This document shows, piece after piece, positions 1 to 8,856 of a stretch of DNA of 64,000 bases. Numbering within the stretch: the stretch's first letter is position 1; each line of letters starts with the position of its first letter. The notes below the pieces were generated by a model. That model was given only the letters and a program-made list of their open reading frames with translations. It ran no database searches and was not told the DNA's origin. Both the position numbers and the translations under genes were made by a program. Source of the stretch: Paeniglutamicibacter antarcticus (GTDB taxonomy: Bacteria > Actinomycetota > Actinomycetes > Actinomycetales > Micrococcaceae); NCBI RefSeq assembly GCF_900010755.1, contig NZ_CZJT01000081.1, forward strand, positions 1 to 64,000, read 5' to 3'.

Positions 1-3
1 GGG

Positions 4-519
4 TTACCCGTTTGCGGGTGTGTGTTGGCTCGCGGCGATCCGCCCGATGCGGTTGCTCATCCACCGGCCAACCAAGGTGCCCACTAGTAGTAGCAGAGCG
101 ATGCCACCGCTGATCACCAGCCTCGTGGCCAGTTCGCCCTGTGCCGGCGCATCGTCCCCATATCCCACCACGTGGGCAAGCCCGAAGCCCATCACCGCCG
201 CAGGGTAGAAAATCCCGATCCCGATCAGGCCGTGCGCGCCGAGGACCGAAGTCATTGGGCTGAGCCGCGACCCGCGGAGCACAAAGAGCACCAGCGCGCT
301 CCACAGCGTGAAGATCACCAACGCCAGCACGTTCCCGAAGGTGGAGCCCGGCTCCAACGCAACGTAGGCACCGAAAAACCCAAGCCCGGCAGCGTACGGC
401 GCCACCAGGTAAACGGCAACAAGCCCGGCCAGCCAGGTCGCGGCGCCGATGGCCAGCGAGAGAGTGTGGGTCCGGGTACGCAAAGGCAGGATGGCACTCA
501 AATCTTTCATGAGTTCCAT
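4..519 (-). CDS. Small integral membrane protein, function unknown
   Basis: The 171-residue product has about four hydrophobic segments (near residues 20-42, 58-80, 95-117 and 133-152), a charged C-terminal tail and no catalytic motif I recognise. It is the last gene of a minus-strand run that starts with two mannosyltransferases and a GT87-like enzyme, separated from the latter by about 40 bases, so it is probably co-transcribed and acts at the cytoplasmic membrane. Two ATGs lie three codons apart; the second (position 510) has the better spaced purine-rich sequence. No function is assigned. Confidence 0.7.
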   Translation of the reverse strand: MELMKDLSAILPLRTRTHTLSLAIGAATWLAGLVAVYLVAPYAAGLGFFGAYVALEPGSTFGNVLALVIFTLWSALVLFVLRGSRLSPMTSVLGAHGLIGIGIFYPAAVMGFGLAHVVGYGDDAPAQGELATRLVISGGIALLLLVGTLVGRWMSNRIGRIAASQHTPANG

Positions 520-562
520 CCTGCCAGTTCAGCGCGGGATTCCCGGTGCCAACGGGTCGGGG

Positions 563-1888
563 TCAGGCCTTGGCGATGGCCTTGCGCCCCAGCACGAACT
601 TGTCCTCGAGACCCTCGATCGGCCCTGCCAGCGGGTCGTCGTCCCCCTCGGCACGCACCACATCGCGCTCCGGTTGCCGGATGTCACCGATGATCTTGAT
701 GCAGATGTAGGTCAACATGGCCATGTGTGCGACGATGCCGATGCCGTAAAGGATCTCGATCGCCCAGCTGTCGCCGAAGTACTCAAGCCCGGAAACCCAC
801 TTGGCGCTCCAAAGCCAGACGAACACCCAGTGGAAGACCTCAATGGCTTGCCACAGCAGGAATTCGCGCCATTTCGGGCGGGCCAGCACGTACAGCGGGA
901 TCAGCCACATCACGAACTGCGGCGAGTAGACCTTGCCAAAAAGCAGGAACGCGGCCACGATCAGGAACGCGAGCTGCGCCATGCGCGGCCGGCGCGTCGC
1001 ACTCAGGCCCAGCCAGGCGATGCCCAGGCAGGCAACCCCGAAGAGACCGTTGGACAGGTAGGACATGGTCGAACCATCCATGCCGGTCCACACGAACGCC
1101 AGCCACATCGAGGAGTTGCCGGCCGGGCGGTCCCCGGAGAACGTGTAGAAACGGGACCACTCGTCGAACGCCGTGAGCATGAACGGCACGTTGACCACCA
1201 ACCAGGCGGCCACACCGGAGGCCAGCGACACCCAGAAGTGGCGCATGCGCCCGCTGCGCAGGCAGAGCACCAGGATCGCCCCGAACAGGAAGAACGGGTA
1301 CAGCTTCGCGGCGGCGCCCAGGCCCAGCAACACCCCGGCCAGCACCATGTGCTTGCGGGAGAATGCAAGCAGGCCAAGCATCGCCAGCATCACCGCCAGC
1401 AGATCCCAGTTCAGCTGGCTGGTGAGGATGATCCCCGGGGCCAGCGCCACCATGATCGCATCGCGGCTGCGGTGCCGTGCTGCGTAGGCCACGACGATGA
1501 CCACCACGGCCCAGCAGATGAAGGAAATCGCGGAGTTCAGATCGAAGTAGGCCAGCTGGCGTTCGGCCGAGAAACCGATCCCGGGGACCATCATGGCTGT
1601 CACCCCGGCCATGATGGCCAGCAGCACCGGGTATTCAAGCGCCTGTTCCGCGGGCAGCCCTGTGTAGTACGGGAACAGCTTGTCCGCCATGCCGCGGGTG
1701 CCGAAGAGCTGGGAGAAGTCCGAATAGCACATGTGCAGGTGCTGTTCGGCGTCGGGCCAGCCATTGACACGGCACCACTGCTTGGTGAGCACGGCCAGGC
1801 CGGCACCGATCGCGGTGAGCAGCAACAGCCCGATGATCACCGGACGGGTTGCTTCCCGGGCCTTGAACAGGTCTTTAACCGGTTGCAT
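563..1888 (-). CDS. GT87-like polyprenol-phosphate-dependent glycosyltransferase
   Basis: This 441-residue polytopic protein has about ten membrane segments and the layout of GT-C glycosyltransferases of the DUF2029/GT87 type, which take sugars (usually mannose) from polyprenyl-phosphate donors on the outer face of the membrane. An acidic loop follows the first helix, and the cytoplasmic C-terminus is highly charged. The ATG overlaps the stop of the preceding mannosyltransferase gene (TGATG), which implies translational coupling; a GTG one codon upstream is possible. By context it probably elongates or branches a lipomannan-like glycan. The substrate is inference. Confidence 0.75.
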   Translation of the reverse strand: MQPVKDLFKAREATRPVIIGLLLLTAIGAGLAVLTKQWCRVNGWPDAEQHLHMCYSDFSQLFGTRGMADKLFPYYTGLPAEQALEYPVLLAIMAGVTAMMVPGIGFSAERQLAYFDLNSAISFICWAVVVIVVAYAARHRSRDAIMVALAPGIILTSQLNWDLLAVMLAMLGLLAFSRKHMVLAGVLLGLGAAAKLYPFFLFGAILVLCLRSGRMRHFWVSLASGVAAWLVVNVPFMLTAFDEWSRFYTFSGDRPAGNSSMWLAFVWTGMDGSTMSYLSNGLFGVACLGIAWLGLSATRRPRMAQLAFLIVAAFLLFGKVYSPQFVMWLIPLYVLARPKWREFLLWQAIEVFHWVFVWLWSAKWVSGLEYFGDSWAIEILYGIGIVAHMAMLTYICIKIIGDIRQPERDVVRAEGDDDPLAGPIEGLEDKFVLGRKAIAKA

Positions 1889-3519
1889 CACGATCCGGTG
1901 GCCTCGTTTCTTCTTGATTTGGTTCTGGATTCTGGACGTTTGGAAATCTTCAGGGGCGCGCGCAGCGGATCGGCGCCAAAGACGCTTGCGGTTTTCGGGT
2001 CAATGAACACCAGGTAGCCCATGTAGGCGAGCCCTGCCAAGGCAGCGAGGATACGCACCCACAGCAGCGAGAACCATTGCCCGACGGACAGCTGGTCAAC
2101 CACGCCCGCGAGCACCAACAGCAGGCACAACACGTACAACGCGCGTTCCCAGTTCATCGGGTAGCGGCGGCCCAGCGCAAAGAACGGGATCAGCCACAGC
2201 AGGTACCAGGGCTGGATGATCGGGGCCAGCGCCACCGCGGCGCCCAGCGCGTAGCCTGCATAAAGCAGCGGTTCGCCGGCGGGTTTCTTGATGGCAAGCC
2301 AGAAAACCAGCACCAGTGAGGCGAGGCGGAAGATGCTGAACACCACCGAGGAAATGCCCATCACATCCCCGCCGAAGAGCGATCCGATCCATCCGGCGAA
2401 CATGCCAAGCAACCCAACCGGTGCATAGGGGAACGCGGCACTGCCGGCCCCGGCCATCGCCGAAATCCACCCGAACCACAGGCCAGAGGCCCAGCCCAGC
2501 AGGCCCAACACCACCCCCGCAACCGCCCCGGTGAGCAGCCAGGCACGGAATTTCGCGCCAAATGAGGCATCGCGGGCCACCATCGCCAGCCCCAGGAACG
2601 GCAGCACCAGCACCACAATCGGCTTGATGGCCACGGCCAGCGCCGCAACCAGCACGCCCAGCACGTGGCGCTTGCGGAAGACCAGCAGGAAACCCAGCAG
2701 GATCCCGCCGATCATCAACCCGTCGTTATGCACACCGGCAATCATGTTCAGCAGGAACAACGGGTTGGCCACCGAGATCCACAGCGCCCACACCCCGTCG
2801 CCACCGGTGTGTTCGGCAAGCCGCGGGATCGCATAGAGGCACAGGGCGACGCCGCCTACAGCCACCAGCCGCATCATGGCAACCCCGTATTCGGGCACCC
2901 CGCCGGAGACGAAGTAGGTGAAACGCGCGAACATTAAAAACAGCGGGCCATACGGGGAGGAGGATTCGGCCCACAGCGAGTCCGAGCCCTGCGCAAACCA
3001 GCCCGGCAGCTGGGAGACCCAGTCCTGGTAGGGCGACCGGCCGGCATGCATGAGGCGTCCTTGGCCCAGGTACGAGTACACGTCCTTGGACAGGATCGGG
3101 AAGGAGAAGAAGAGCGGGATGGACCAGGTCCAGATGGCCCGGCGAAGCACCGAAAGCGGGCCCTGCGCGGCATTTTGGGTGCGTTGTCGCAACCGCAACC
3201 AGGCACGGAACAACAGCATCGATCCCAGTGCCAGCAGCAGGGTGCAGGCGATGACGCCGAGCATTTCCACGCGCAGCGGCAACAGGTACTTGGAACGGGA
3301 GAGCACCGATTCCTGCGAGCTCGGGATCCATCCGACGCCCCAGGATCCCACCATCACCATCAGCGAGGCCAACAGGCCTTGCCCGATGGCGACGTCGGGG
3401 CTGTTCTCCCCGCCGCCGGTGAGCCGTCGCAGGCCCGGCACCCGGGCACTGCGTTCACGCAATACCTCAAGGGTGCGGCTGGTCGCGGCAAAACGCCGGT
3501 CGGGCCCGGGGATGGCCAC
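1888..3519 (-). CDS. MptB-like alpha-1,6-mannosyltransferase (second paralogue)
   Basis: This polytopic GT-C protein of about 543 residues belongs to the family annotated as polyprenol phosphomannose-dependent alpha-1,6-mannosyltransferase MptB. Family hallmarks include the segment FPILSKDVYSYLGQGRL after the second hydrophobic region, the SSPYGPLFL loop, the GVHNDGLM segment and PIIQPWYLLWL near the C-terminus. It is a paralogue of the gene just upstream. The start is uncertain: the frame is open far into that gene, and I chose the GTG at 3519, which leaves about 48 residues before the first helix. The stop overlaps the start of the downstream GT87-like gene. It likely extends the alpha-1,6-mannan backbone of lipomannan. 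Confidence 0.82.
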   Translation of the reverse strand: MAIPGPDRRFAATSRTLEVLRERSARVPGLRRLTGGGENSPDVAIGQGLLASLMVMVGSWGVGWIPSSQESVLSRSKYLLPLRVEMLGVIACTLLLALGSMLLFRAWLRLRQRTQNAAQGPLSVLRRAIWTWSIPLFFSFPILSKDVYSYLGQGRLMHAGRSPYQDWVSQLPGWFAQGSDSLWAESSSPYGPLFLMFARFTYFVSGGVPEYGVAMMRLVAVGGVALCLYAIPRLAEHTGGDGVWALWISVANPLFLLNMIAGVHNDGLMIGGILLGFLLVFRKRHVLGVLVAALAVAIKPIVVLVLPFLGLAMVARDASFGAKFRAWLLTGAVAGVVLGLLGWASGLWFGWISAMAGAGSAAFPYAPVGLLGMFAGWIGSLFGGDVMGISSVVFSIFRLASLVLVFWLAIKKPAGEPLLYAGYALGAAVALAPIIQPWYLLWLIPFFALGRRYPMNWERALYVLCLLLVLAGVVDQLSVGQWFSLLWVRILAALAGLAYMGYLVFIDPKTASVFGADPLRAPLKISKRPESRTKSRRNEATGS

Positions 3520-3584
3520 GGTTTCCGGTTCCGAATCAGCGCCCCCCGACGACTCCGGATCCAGCGGCGGGGAGCTTTCTGCGC

Positions 3585-5186
3585 CTACGATAAGGGCACC
3601 TCCGGCTCGCGGGTTTCGGGCATGGGCCCCGGGTGCCTGCCGCCAAAACGGGCCGGCACCAATGCACGGAACAGCACCCTGGTCCGCGGGTCCACAAAGC
3701 CAAGGTAGAACATTGCGGCCCAGGAAATCCCTGTTGACAGGTGCTTGACCCACGGATCAAGGTCGCCCAGGAACTGCCAGATGAAGATCTGGTCGGCCGC
3801 TCCAAAGGCAATGAAGAATGCCGTGGTGAAATACACCCACAACAGTTGCCAGTCGTCCCGGATCCCGGTGACGGCAAAGAAGGGCAACAGCCACAGGATG
3901 TACCAGGGCTGGATGATCGGCGAGAGGATCACCAGTGCGGAGAAGGCCAAGGCCATGCGCTGGATCAGGTGCGTGGACTTCCCCTTGAAAATCAGCAGCA
4001 GCACCAGGCCCACCGAAGCCAGCCTGCCGATCAGCTTCAGCAGCGGCAGGATCCACTCGGTGGGCAGTCCGATGGTGGCCAGCGCCCCGGAAAGCAGTGC
4101 ATTCAAGGCACCGAGCGGTGCAAAAATCACTGCCCCGGTGCCGGTGCCCAACATGACCGAAAGCCACCCGAAACCGTACCCGTTGGCCCAGCCGATCAGC
4201 GCCATGATCAGCCCCACCAACCCGGCGGTGTAGAACCAGTAGAGGAACTTGCGGGGCCAGGACGCATTCGGGCCGGCCCAGAGCAGTCCAATGAACGGCA
4301 GCAGCACCAGGGTGATCGGCTTGATTCCGATGGACGCCGCCACCAGCACCACTCCCAGGACCCCGCGGCGGGTGGCGGCATAGTAGGTGCCGGCCAGGGC
4401 CAGGCCCACCATGAATGAGTCGTTGTGGGCGGAGGCAACAAAGCTGATCAGGAACAGCGGGTTCGCCACCGAAATCCAGGCAGCCTTGGCACCTGAAACC
4501 TGGTGCAGCGCGGCGAGCTTCGGCACGTAGATAAGGCACAGGATGACCCCGGCAAATGCCACCAGCCTGAAGAGGAACACCGACAGGTCCGGGCTGGTTC
4601 CCACCAGCTGGTTCACCCAGTATTCAACGTTCAGGTACAGCGGTCCGTAGGGGGTTTCGGATTCGGCCCAGGTGATGTCGGCACCCAGCTGGAACCAGTT
4701 GTTCAGCGTGGAAATGCCGTCCTTGTAGGGATCCTGCCCGGCCGCAACCAGCCTCCCCTGTCCGATGTAGGCAAAAACGTCGCGGGAGAAAATCGGTAGC
4801 GCCAGCAACATGGGAACGCTCCAGGCCCACACAGCCTTCTTGACGGTTGCCAGTGAACCCTCGGGCCACCCGGCGAGCTGCTGCCCCAGCCGCAACCAGG
4901 CACGGAAAAGGATCCAGCAGCCAAGGGTCAGCACCACGGTGCTGACGATGACCCCTGAATTTTCGGTGCGGATGGCGATCAGCAACGGGTGCCGGTTCAT
5001 CGGCGAGACACTGGCCAGCCAGCCGACGCCGAACGAACCAAGGGTGATCATGATCGATCCGATAAAGCCCTGGATCAGCGGGGAAAGATGGATTCCCCTG
5101 CTGGTTTGCTGACCGGTTTTCAGCGTGTCGCCACCGCGTGCCGCGGAGGGTTTACCGTGTGGATCCGTGGGTCGTCCCGGCTTCAT
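3585..5186 (-). CDS. MptB-like alpha-1,6-mannosyltransferase (first paralogue)
   Basis: The 533-residue GT-C membrane protein shares its landmarks with the next gene: FSRDVFAYIGQGRL, a TPYGPLYL loop, ASAHNDSFMVG and PIIQPWYILWLLPF. These features match the MptA/MptB group, which uses polyprenyl-phosphomannose to build the alpha-1,6-mannan core of lipomannan. The ATG at 5186 is chosen because a G-rich Shine-Dalgarno sequence lies 5 bases upstream; the frame stays open further but lacks a better site. It is the first gene of the four-gene minus-strand operon. Which paralogue performs proximal and which distal elongation cannot be told from sequence. Confidence 0.85.
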   Translation of the reverse strand: MKPGRPTDPHGKPSAARGGDTLKTGQQTSRGIHLSPLIQGFIGSIMITLGSFGVGWLASVSPMNRHPLLIAIRTENSGVIVSTVVLTLGCWILFRAWLRLGQQLAGWPEGSLATVKKAVWAWSVPMLLALPIFSRDVFAYIGQGRLVAAGQDPYKDGISTLNNWFQLGADITWAESETPYGPLYLNVEYWVNQLVGTSPDLSVFLFRLVAFAGVILCLIYVPKLAALHQVSGAKAAWISVANPLFLISFVASAHNDSFMVGLALAGTYYAATRRGVLGVVLVAASIGIKPITLVLLPFIGLLWAGPNASWPRKFLYWFYTAGLVGLIMALIGWANGYGFGWLSVMLGTGTGAVIFAPLGALNALLSGALATIGLPTEWILPLLKLIGRLASVGLVLLLIFKGKSTHLIQRMALAFSALVILSPIIQPWYILWLLPFFAVTGIRDDWQLLWVYFTTAFFIAFGAADQIFIWQFLGDLDPWVKHLSTGISWAAMFYLGFVDPRTRVLFRALVPARFGGRHPGPMPETREPEVPLS

Positions 5187-5528
5187 CGCACCCCCCTGTG
5201 GTCGCATCGGCGCCGGTCCTCGGTTCTTACGTGGGATTGCCGGCCTGGCTGGTCCGTCACGGGCATGGCGCAAGGCTGCGCAATGGGCCCATTCCGGCGA
5301 AAAATCAAGTCCGATCCTAGCATCGCGAACTCCGAAACCTCCGGAAACGCGCGCCGGTTGCGCCGTAGCTCACATGGGTCCAGCGTGGGCTGCATGCTTC
5401 GGGCGCCCCCTGCGCCTAGGCTTGTCAGCAGGCAGCTCCAGCGGATCGGCTGCCTGGATGGCGTCAACGACGCCAGGCAAGAATCCCCACCGCTTCCCTG
5501 GGGAAGCAGAAACAAGGAGTTCCCCACC
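5187..5528. other. Divergent intergenic region without a gene
   Basis: This 342-base stretch separates the mannosyltransferase operon from a small rightward gene. I see no convincing coding sequence. It should hold promoters in both directions; a TAGGAT hexamer reading leftward (5314-5319) could be a -10 element for the operon, but no good -35 accompanies it. Confidence 0.4.
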
Positions 5529-5735
5529 ATGGGTCGACGAGCCAAGGCCACCGCGGCAGCCCCCGCCCGCAACCACTCCCTGTTGGGTTGGGGCATTTTC
5601 CTGGGCATATTGCTCGGGGTCTGCGCCGTGCCCTTGGGCATGAGCGTGAATGCGGGCATCGCGCTGGCCGGAACCTGCTTCGTTGTCTTCTTCGTCATCT
5701 GGTTCATCAGCGCCACGCACAAGACCAGCCCCTAG
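5529..5735 (+). CDS. Small two-helix membrane protein
   Basis: The 68-residue product has a basic N-terminus (MGRRAKATA) followed by two hydrophobic segments at about residues 19-38 and 42-62. A good ribosome binding site (AAGGAG) lies about 10 bases before the ATG. No family is recognised and the gene appears monocistronic. Its composition and start signal support a real small membrane protein, but nothing indicates its role. Confidence 0.65.
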   Translation: MGRRAKATAAAPARNHSLLGWGIFLGILLGVCAVPLGMSVNAGIALAGTCFVVFFVIWFISATHKTSP

Positions 5736-5937
5736 CAACTAACTTGCTGCTATCCGGGCCAGACACATGTATCCAGGCAAGACCATCCCCCGGTCCGCCA
5801 GCCCGGGTCGGGCAGGGGCCAGCCATACATGAACCGGGGCCACTGCCACACACACACAGGTTTTACCGCCGGCGCGGGATCAACTTCCTCGCGCACCGCG
5901 GGTCACCGGGACCACGCCCGCCGGCACAAGCATCGGG

Positions 5938-5950
5938 TAAGTTTGGCTTG
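5938..5950 (+). promoter_or_regulatory. Leaderless -10 element of orn
   Basis: TAAGTT at 5938-5943 is followed by exactly six bases and then the GTG start at 5950. This spacing places the transcription start at the first base of the start codon, and there is no Shine-Dalgarno sequence. Confidence 0.5.
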
Positions 5951-6567
5951 TGCCTATTTCAGCTGAAAAAATTGTATGGATCGACTGCGAGATGACGGGG
6001 CTGTCCCTGGAGCATGATGCATTGATCGAAGTTGCGGTCCTGGTGACCGATGCGGAACTGAACATCCTCGGCGAGGGTGTCTCGGTGGTGATCAAGCCTC
6101 CGGTGGCCGCCATGGACCAGATGAACGACTTCGTGCGCAACATGCACATCACCAGCGGCCTGATCACCGAGCTCGATGCGGGCCTTGAGATGGACGAGGC
6201 GCAGCGCATCGTCATGGACTACATCCGCTCCTACGCGCCGGAACCGGGCAAGGCCCTGCTGGCCGGCAACTCGGTGGGCACGGACAAGAACTTCCTGGCC
6301 CGCGACATGCCGGAAGTCATCGAGCACCTGCACTACCGCATCCTGGATGTATCCACCATCAAGGAGCTCGCCCGCCGTTGGTACCCGCGGGCCTTCTTCG
6401 CGGCCCCGGCCAAAACCGGCAACCACCGCGCCCTGGGCGATATCCAGGACTCCATTGACGAGCTGAAGTACTACCGTGCCACGGTGATGGTCCCGGCCCC
6501 GGGCCCGGATTCGGCCACCGCCAAGGCCGCCGCGGCCGCAATTTCCGCGGAATCCCGGGCCGACTAG
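5950..6567 (+). CDS. orn: Oligoribonuclease
   Basis: The 205-residue protein is a DEDDh 3'-5' exoribonuclease that degrades 2-5 nt RNAs and pGpG to mononucleotides in the cytoplasm. The first exonuclease motif, WIDCEMTGL, sits at about residues 10-18 and supplies the DxE metal ligands; the HRALGDIQDS segment near residue 158 carries the catalytic His and last Asp. Length fits the family (180-215). The start is GTG with no Shine-Dalgarno, and a -10 hexamer lies six bases upstream, so translation is probably leaderless. The C-terminus ends in an Ala-rich tail typical of actinobacterial homologues. Confidence 0.96.
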   Translation: MPISAEKIVWIDCEMTGLSLEHDALIEVAVLVTDAELNILGEGVSVVIKPPVAAMDQMNDFVRNMHITSGLITELDAGLEMDEAQRIVMDYIRSYAPEPGKALLAGNSVGTDKNFLARDMPEVIEHLHYRILDVSTIKELARRWYPRAFFAAPAKTGNHRALGDIQDSIDELKYYRATVMVPAPGPDSATAKAAAAAISAESRAD

Positions 6568-6708
6568 GCCCTGTGGTGCAGAACACACGCCAAAAGGGGC
6601 AATCCGAGTTGGCACTGCACCCCAAAGTGTGTGTAATATAGTTCTCGTTGCCAAGCCGAACGGACGAGAGTTCGAACGGATGAAGCAACTAGCCTCACGG
6701 CGAACTTG

Positions 6709-6784
6709 GTGGGTATAGCTCAGTTGGCAGAGCATCTGGTTGTGGTCCAGAAGGTCGCGGGTTCAATCCCCGTTACTCACCCCA
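6709..6784 (+). tRNA. tRNA-His (GTG anticodon)
   Basis: A complete cloverleaf can be folded. The acceptor arm GTGGGTA pairs with TACTCAC and the anticodon loop TTGTGGT carries GTG. The T arm contains GGTTCAATCCC, and the 3' CCA is encoded. The 5' G opposite the discriminator C is the extra G-1 expected for tRNA-His. A -10-like TAATAT lies upstream near 6635 and an intrinsic terminator follows directly. Confidence 0.97.
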
Positions 6785-6788
6785 ATGA

Positions 6789-6822
6789 AGCCGCTTCCGG
6801 AATTTTCCGGAAGCGGCTTTTT
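6789..6822 (+). terminator. Terminator after tRNA-His
   Basis: AGCCGCTTCCGG and CCGGAAGCGGCT form a 12-bp stem with a short AT loop and are followed by a T tract. Confidence 0.9.
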
Positions 6823-6944
6823 CATTCCCTCCGCAATGCGCATGATGCGCGGAGTCGTCGGGAGTGAAAGAAGCACAAGTTCAAACCGGTTGAACTCGGG
6901 CACGGTGCGCAGGCGCCGGCTCCCGCGGAAAGGGCAATTCCCCC

Positions 6945-8105
6945 ATGAAACGCACACTCCTGGAAGAAGACCACGAGCAGTTCCGCGAACTTGCCGCTGA
7001 ATTCAATTCCCGCGAGATCGCCCCGCACTACGCAGCATGGGATGCGGCGCACATGATGCCCCGTTCGATGTGGCGCGCGGCCGGGGAGGCTGGCCTGTTG
7101 GGTCTGGCCATTCCCGAGGAGTTTGGCGGCATGGGAATCGATGACTACCGTTACCGCGTGGTGCTCGATGAAGAATTCGTGCGCTGCGGTCACCTCGGCG
7201 TCGCACTTGCCTTCCACCTGCAAGACGACCTGGTGCTCCCCTACCTGCTGGCCTACGGCTCCACCGACCTGAAGTCACGATGGCTTCCGGGCATGGCCGA
7301 GGGATCCACCGTGACCTCCTGCGCGCTGACCGAACCCGGCGCAGGCTCCGATTTGCGCGGCATCCGCACCAAGGCAGTGCGCGATGGCGATGACTGGCTG
7401 CTCACCGGGCAGAAGACGTTCATCGGCAACGGGGTCTCCGGGGACGCGGCACTGGTGCTGGCCCGCACCGACGGCGGCACCGGGCGCGGGTCCCAGGATT
7501 CCTACTCGCTGTTCATGGTCTCCCGCACGGAGGGCTATTCCTGCGGCAACCAATTGGACAAGATGGGCGTACGGGCCTCGGACACCGCCGAACTCTTCTT
7601 CGATGCGGTGCGTGTGCCGGGCGCCGACCTGATCGGCGAACTCGGTGCCGGCCTGCGCTATGTGAAGGAACAACTCCCCCAGGCGCGTTTGGCGATCGCC
7701 GTGGCGGCCTCGGCCGTGGCCCGGGCATCGTATGAACAGGCGCTGCAGTACGCAACCGACCGGCACGCCTTCGGCGATAACCTGCTGCAATTCCAGAACA
7801 CCCGCTTTGAACTTGCTGACATGTTGACCGCGGCCGCGGTCACCGAGCTTTACGTTGACCGCGCGGTGGAGTCCTTCAACGCGGGTGAACTCGATGATAT
7901 CGACGCGGCGCAGGTAAAATTGTGGGCATCCGAGCGTGCCAAGGAGATCTCCGACCGCGCACTGCAGGTCCACGGCGGGTACGGCTATATCCTCGAATAC
8001 CCGATTGCCCAGGCCTTCCTCGCTGCCAGGTTGCTCACGATCTTCGGCGGCACCAGCGAAATCATGCGCGAAAGCATCGGACGCTCGCTGGCCGCCGGCG
8101 CCTGA
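6945..8105 (+). CDS. Acyl-CoA dehydrogenase
   Basis: This 386-residue flavoenzyme of the acyl-CoA dehydrogenase superfamily catalyses alpha-beta dehydrogenation of acyl-CoA with FAD. The N-terminal helical domain starts after LLEEDHEQFRELAAEF. The FAD/substrate segment reads SCALTEPGAGSDL at about residues 126-138, and the C-terminal part has VHGGYGYILEYPIAQ and FGGTSEIMRESIGR near the end. The glutamate in the EYP region may be the catalytic base of the long-chain or isovaleryl type, but chain specificity cannot be assigned. It is preceded by a GAAAGGG ribosome site. It is followed by def at 90 bases, so co-transcription is possible but the functions are unrelated. Confidence 0.93.
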   Translation: MKRTLLEEDHEQFRELAAEFNSREIAPHYAAWDAAHMMPRSMWRAAGEAGLLGLAIPEEFGGMGIDDYRYRVVLDEEFVRCGHLGVALAFHLQDDLVLPYLLAYGSTDLKSRWLPGMAEGSTVTSCALTEPGAGSDLRGIRTKAVRDGDDWLLTGQKTFIGNGVSGDAALVLARTDGGTGRGSQDSYSLFMVSRTEGYSCGNQLDKMGVRASDTAELFFDAVRVPGADLIGELGAGLRYVKEQLPQARLAIAVAASAVARASYEQALQYATDRHAFGDNLLQFQNTRFELADMLTAAAVTELYVDRAVESFNAGELDDIDAAQVKLWASERAKEISDRALQVHGGYGYILEYPIAQAFLAARLLTIFGGTSEIMRESIGRSLAAGA

Positions 8106-8193
8106 GCCGCCAACCTGCACGTGGTACCACCGGGGGCCCCGCCCGCCCCGGGCACACAACTTCATGCACCACATCACCACCAGGAGAAACACC

Positions 8194-8766
8194 TTGAGCA
8201 TTCGCCCAGTCACCATCTACGGAGAACCGGTGCTGCACACCCGTGCGGCAGAGGTCACCGAGTTCAACGACGAGCTGCGCCAGCTCATCACCGACATGTA
8301 CGAGACCATGGACGCGGCCAACGCCGTGGGCCTGGCCGCCCCGCAGGTCGGCGTCGGACTGCGCATCTTCACCTACGCCTTTGAGCACGAGGACGATGCC
8401 CCGACCCGCGGCGTGGTGGTCAACCCGCGACTGACCCTCTCCAAGGTCTCGCAGGGCAACCCCGACCCGGACGACGACGTCGAGGGCTGCCTTTCCGCCC
8501 CGGCACTGAACTTCCCGCTCAAGCGCGCCGAGTTTGCCCGCGTCGAGGGCTTCGACGCCGAGGGCAACCCTATCGCCTTTGACGCCACCGACTGGTTTGC
8601 GCGCATCATGCAGCACGAATACGACCACCTGGACGGCTACCTCTACGTGGACAAGCTCAACGAGAAGTGGGCCAAGCGCTGGAAGAAAGCCAAGAAGTCC
8701 CTTGAATGGGGAGTTCCGGGGCTGACCTGGATGCCGGGTACCGACGAGGATCCGTTCGGCCACTAG
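8194..8766 (+). CDS. def: Peptide deformylase
   Basis: This 190-residue metalloprotease removes the N-formyl group from nascent proteins at the ribosome exit. All three signature motifs are present: GLAAPQVG at about 45-52, EGCLS at about 96-100 with the metal-binding Cys, and HEYDH at about 140-144 with the two His ligands and the catalytic Glu. The start is a TTG with a CAGGAG ribosome site seven bases upstream; no ATG or GTG fits the family N-terminus (SIRPVTIYGEPVLH). Some actinobacteria carry two copies, so essentiality cannot be inferred. Confidence 0.95.
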   Translation: MSIRPVTIYGEPVLHTRAAEVTEFNDELRQLITDMYETMDAANAVGLAAPQVGVGLRIFTYAFEHEDDAPTRGVVVNPRLTLSKVSQGNPDPDDDVEGCLSAPALNFPLKRAEFARVEGFDAEGNPIAFDATDWFARIMQHEYDHLDGYLYVDKLNEKWAKRWKKAKKSLEWGVPGLTWMPGTDEDPFGH

Positions 8767-8856
8767 GCCCCCTGCGCAGTATACCGGGGGCACTCCCCGT
8801 CCAGCGCGGCCCATGCGGCGCGCCACCCACCTCAAGCAGTATTAGGAACATCAGCC

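Noticed and set aside
449..2017. Long plus-strand frame of 522 codons
   Set aside because: It is antisense to the GT87-like gene, and its Gln/His/Arg-rich composition is typical of a shadow frame in high-GC DNA.
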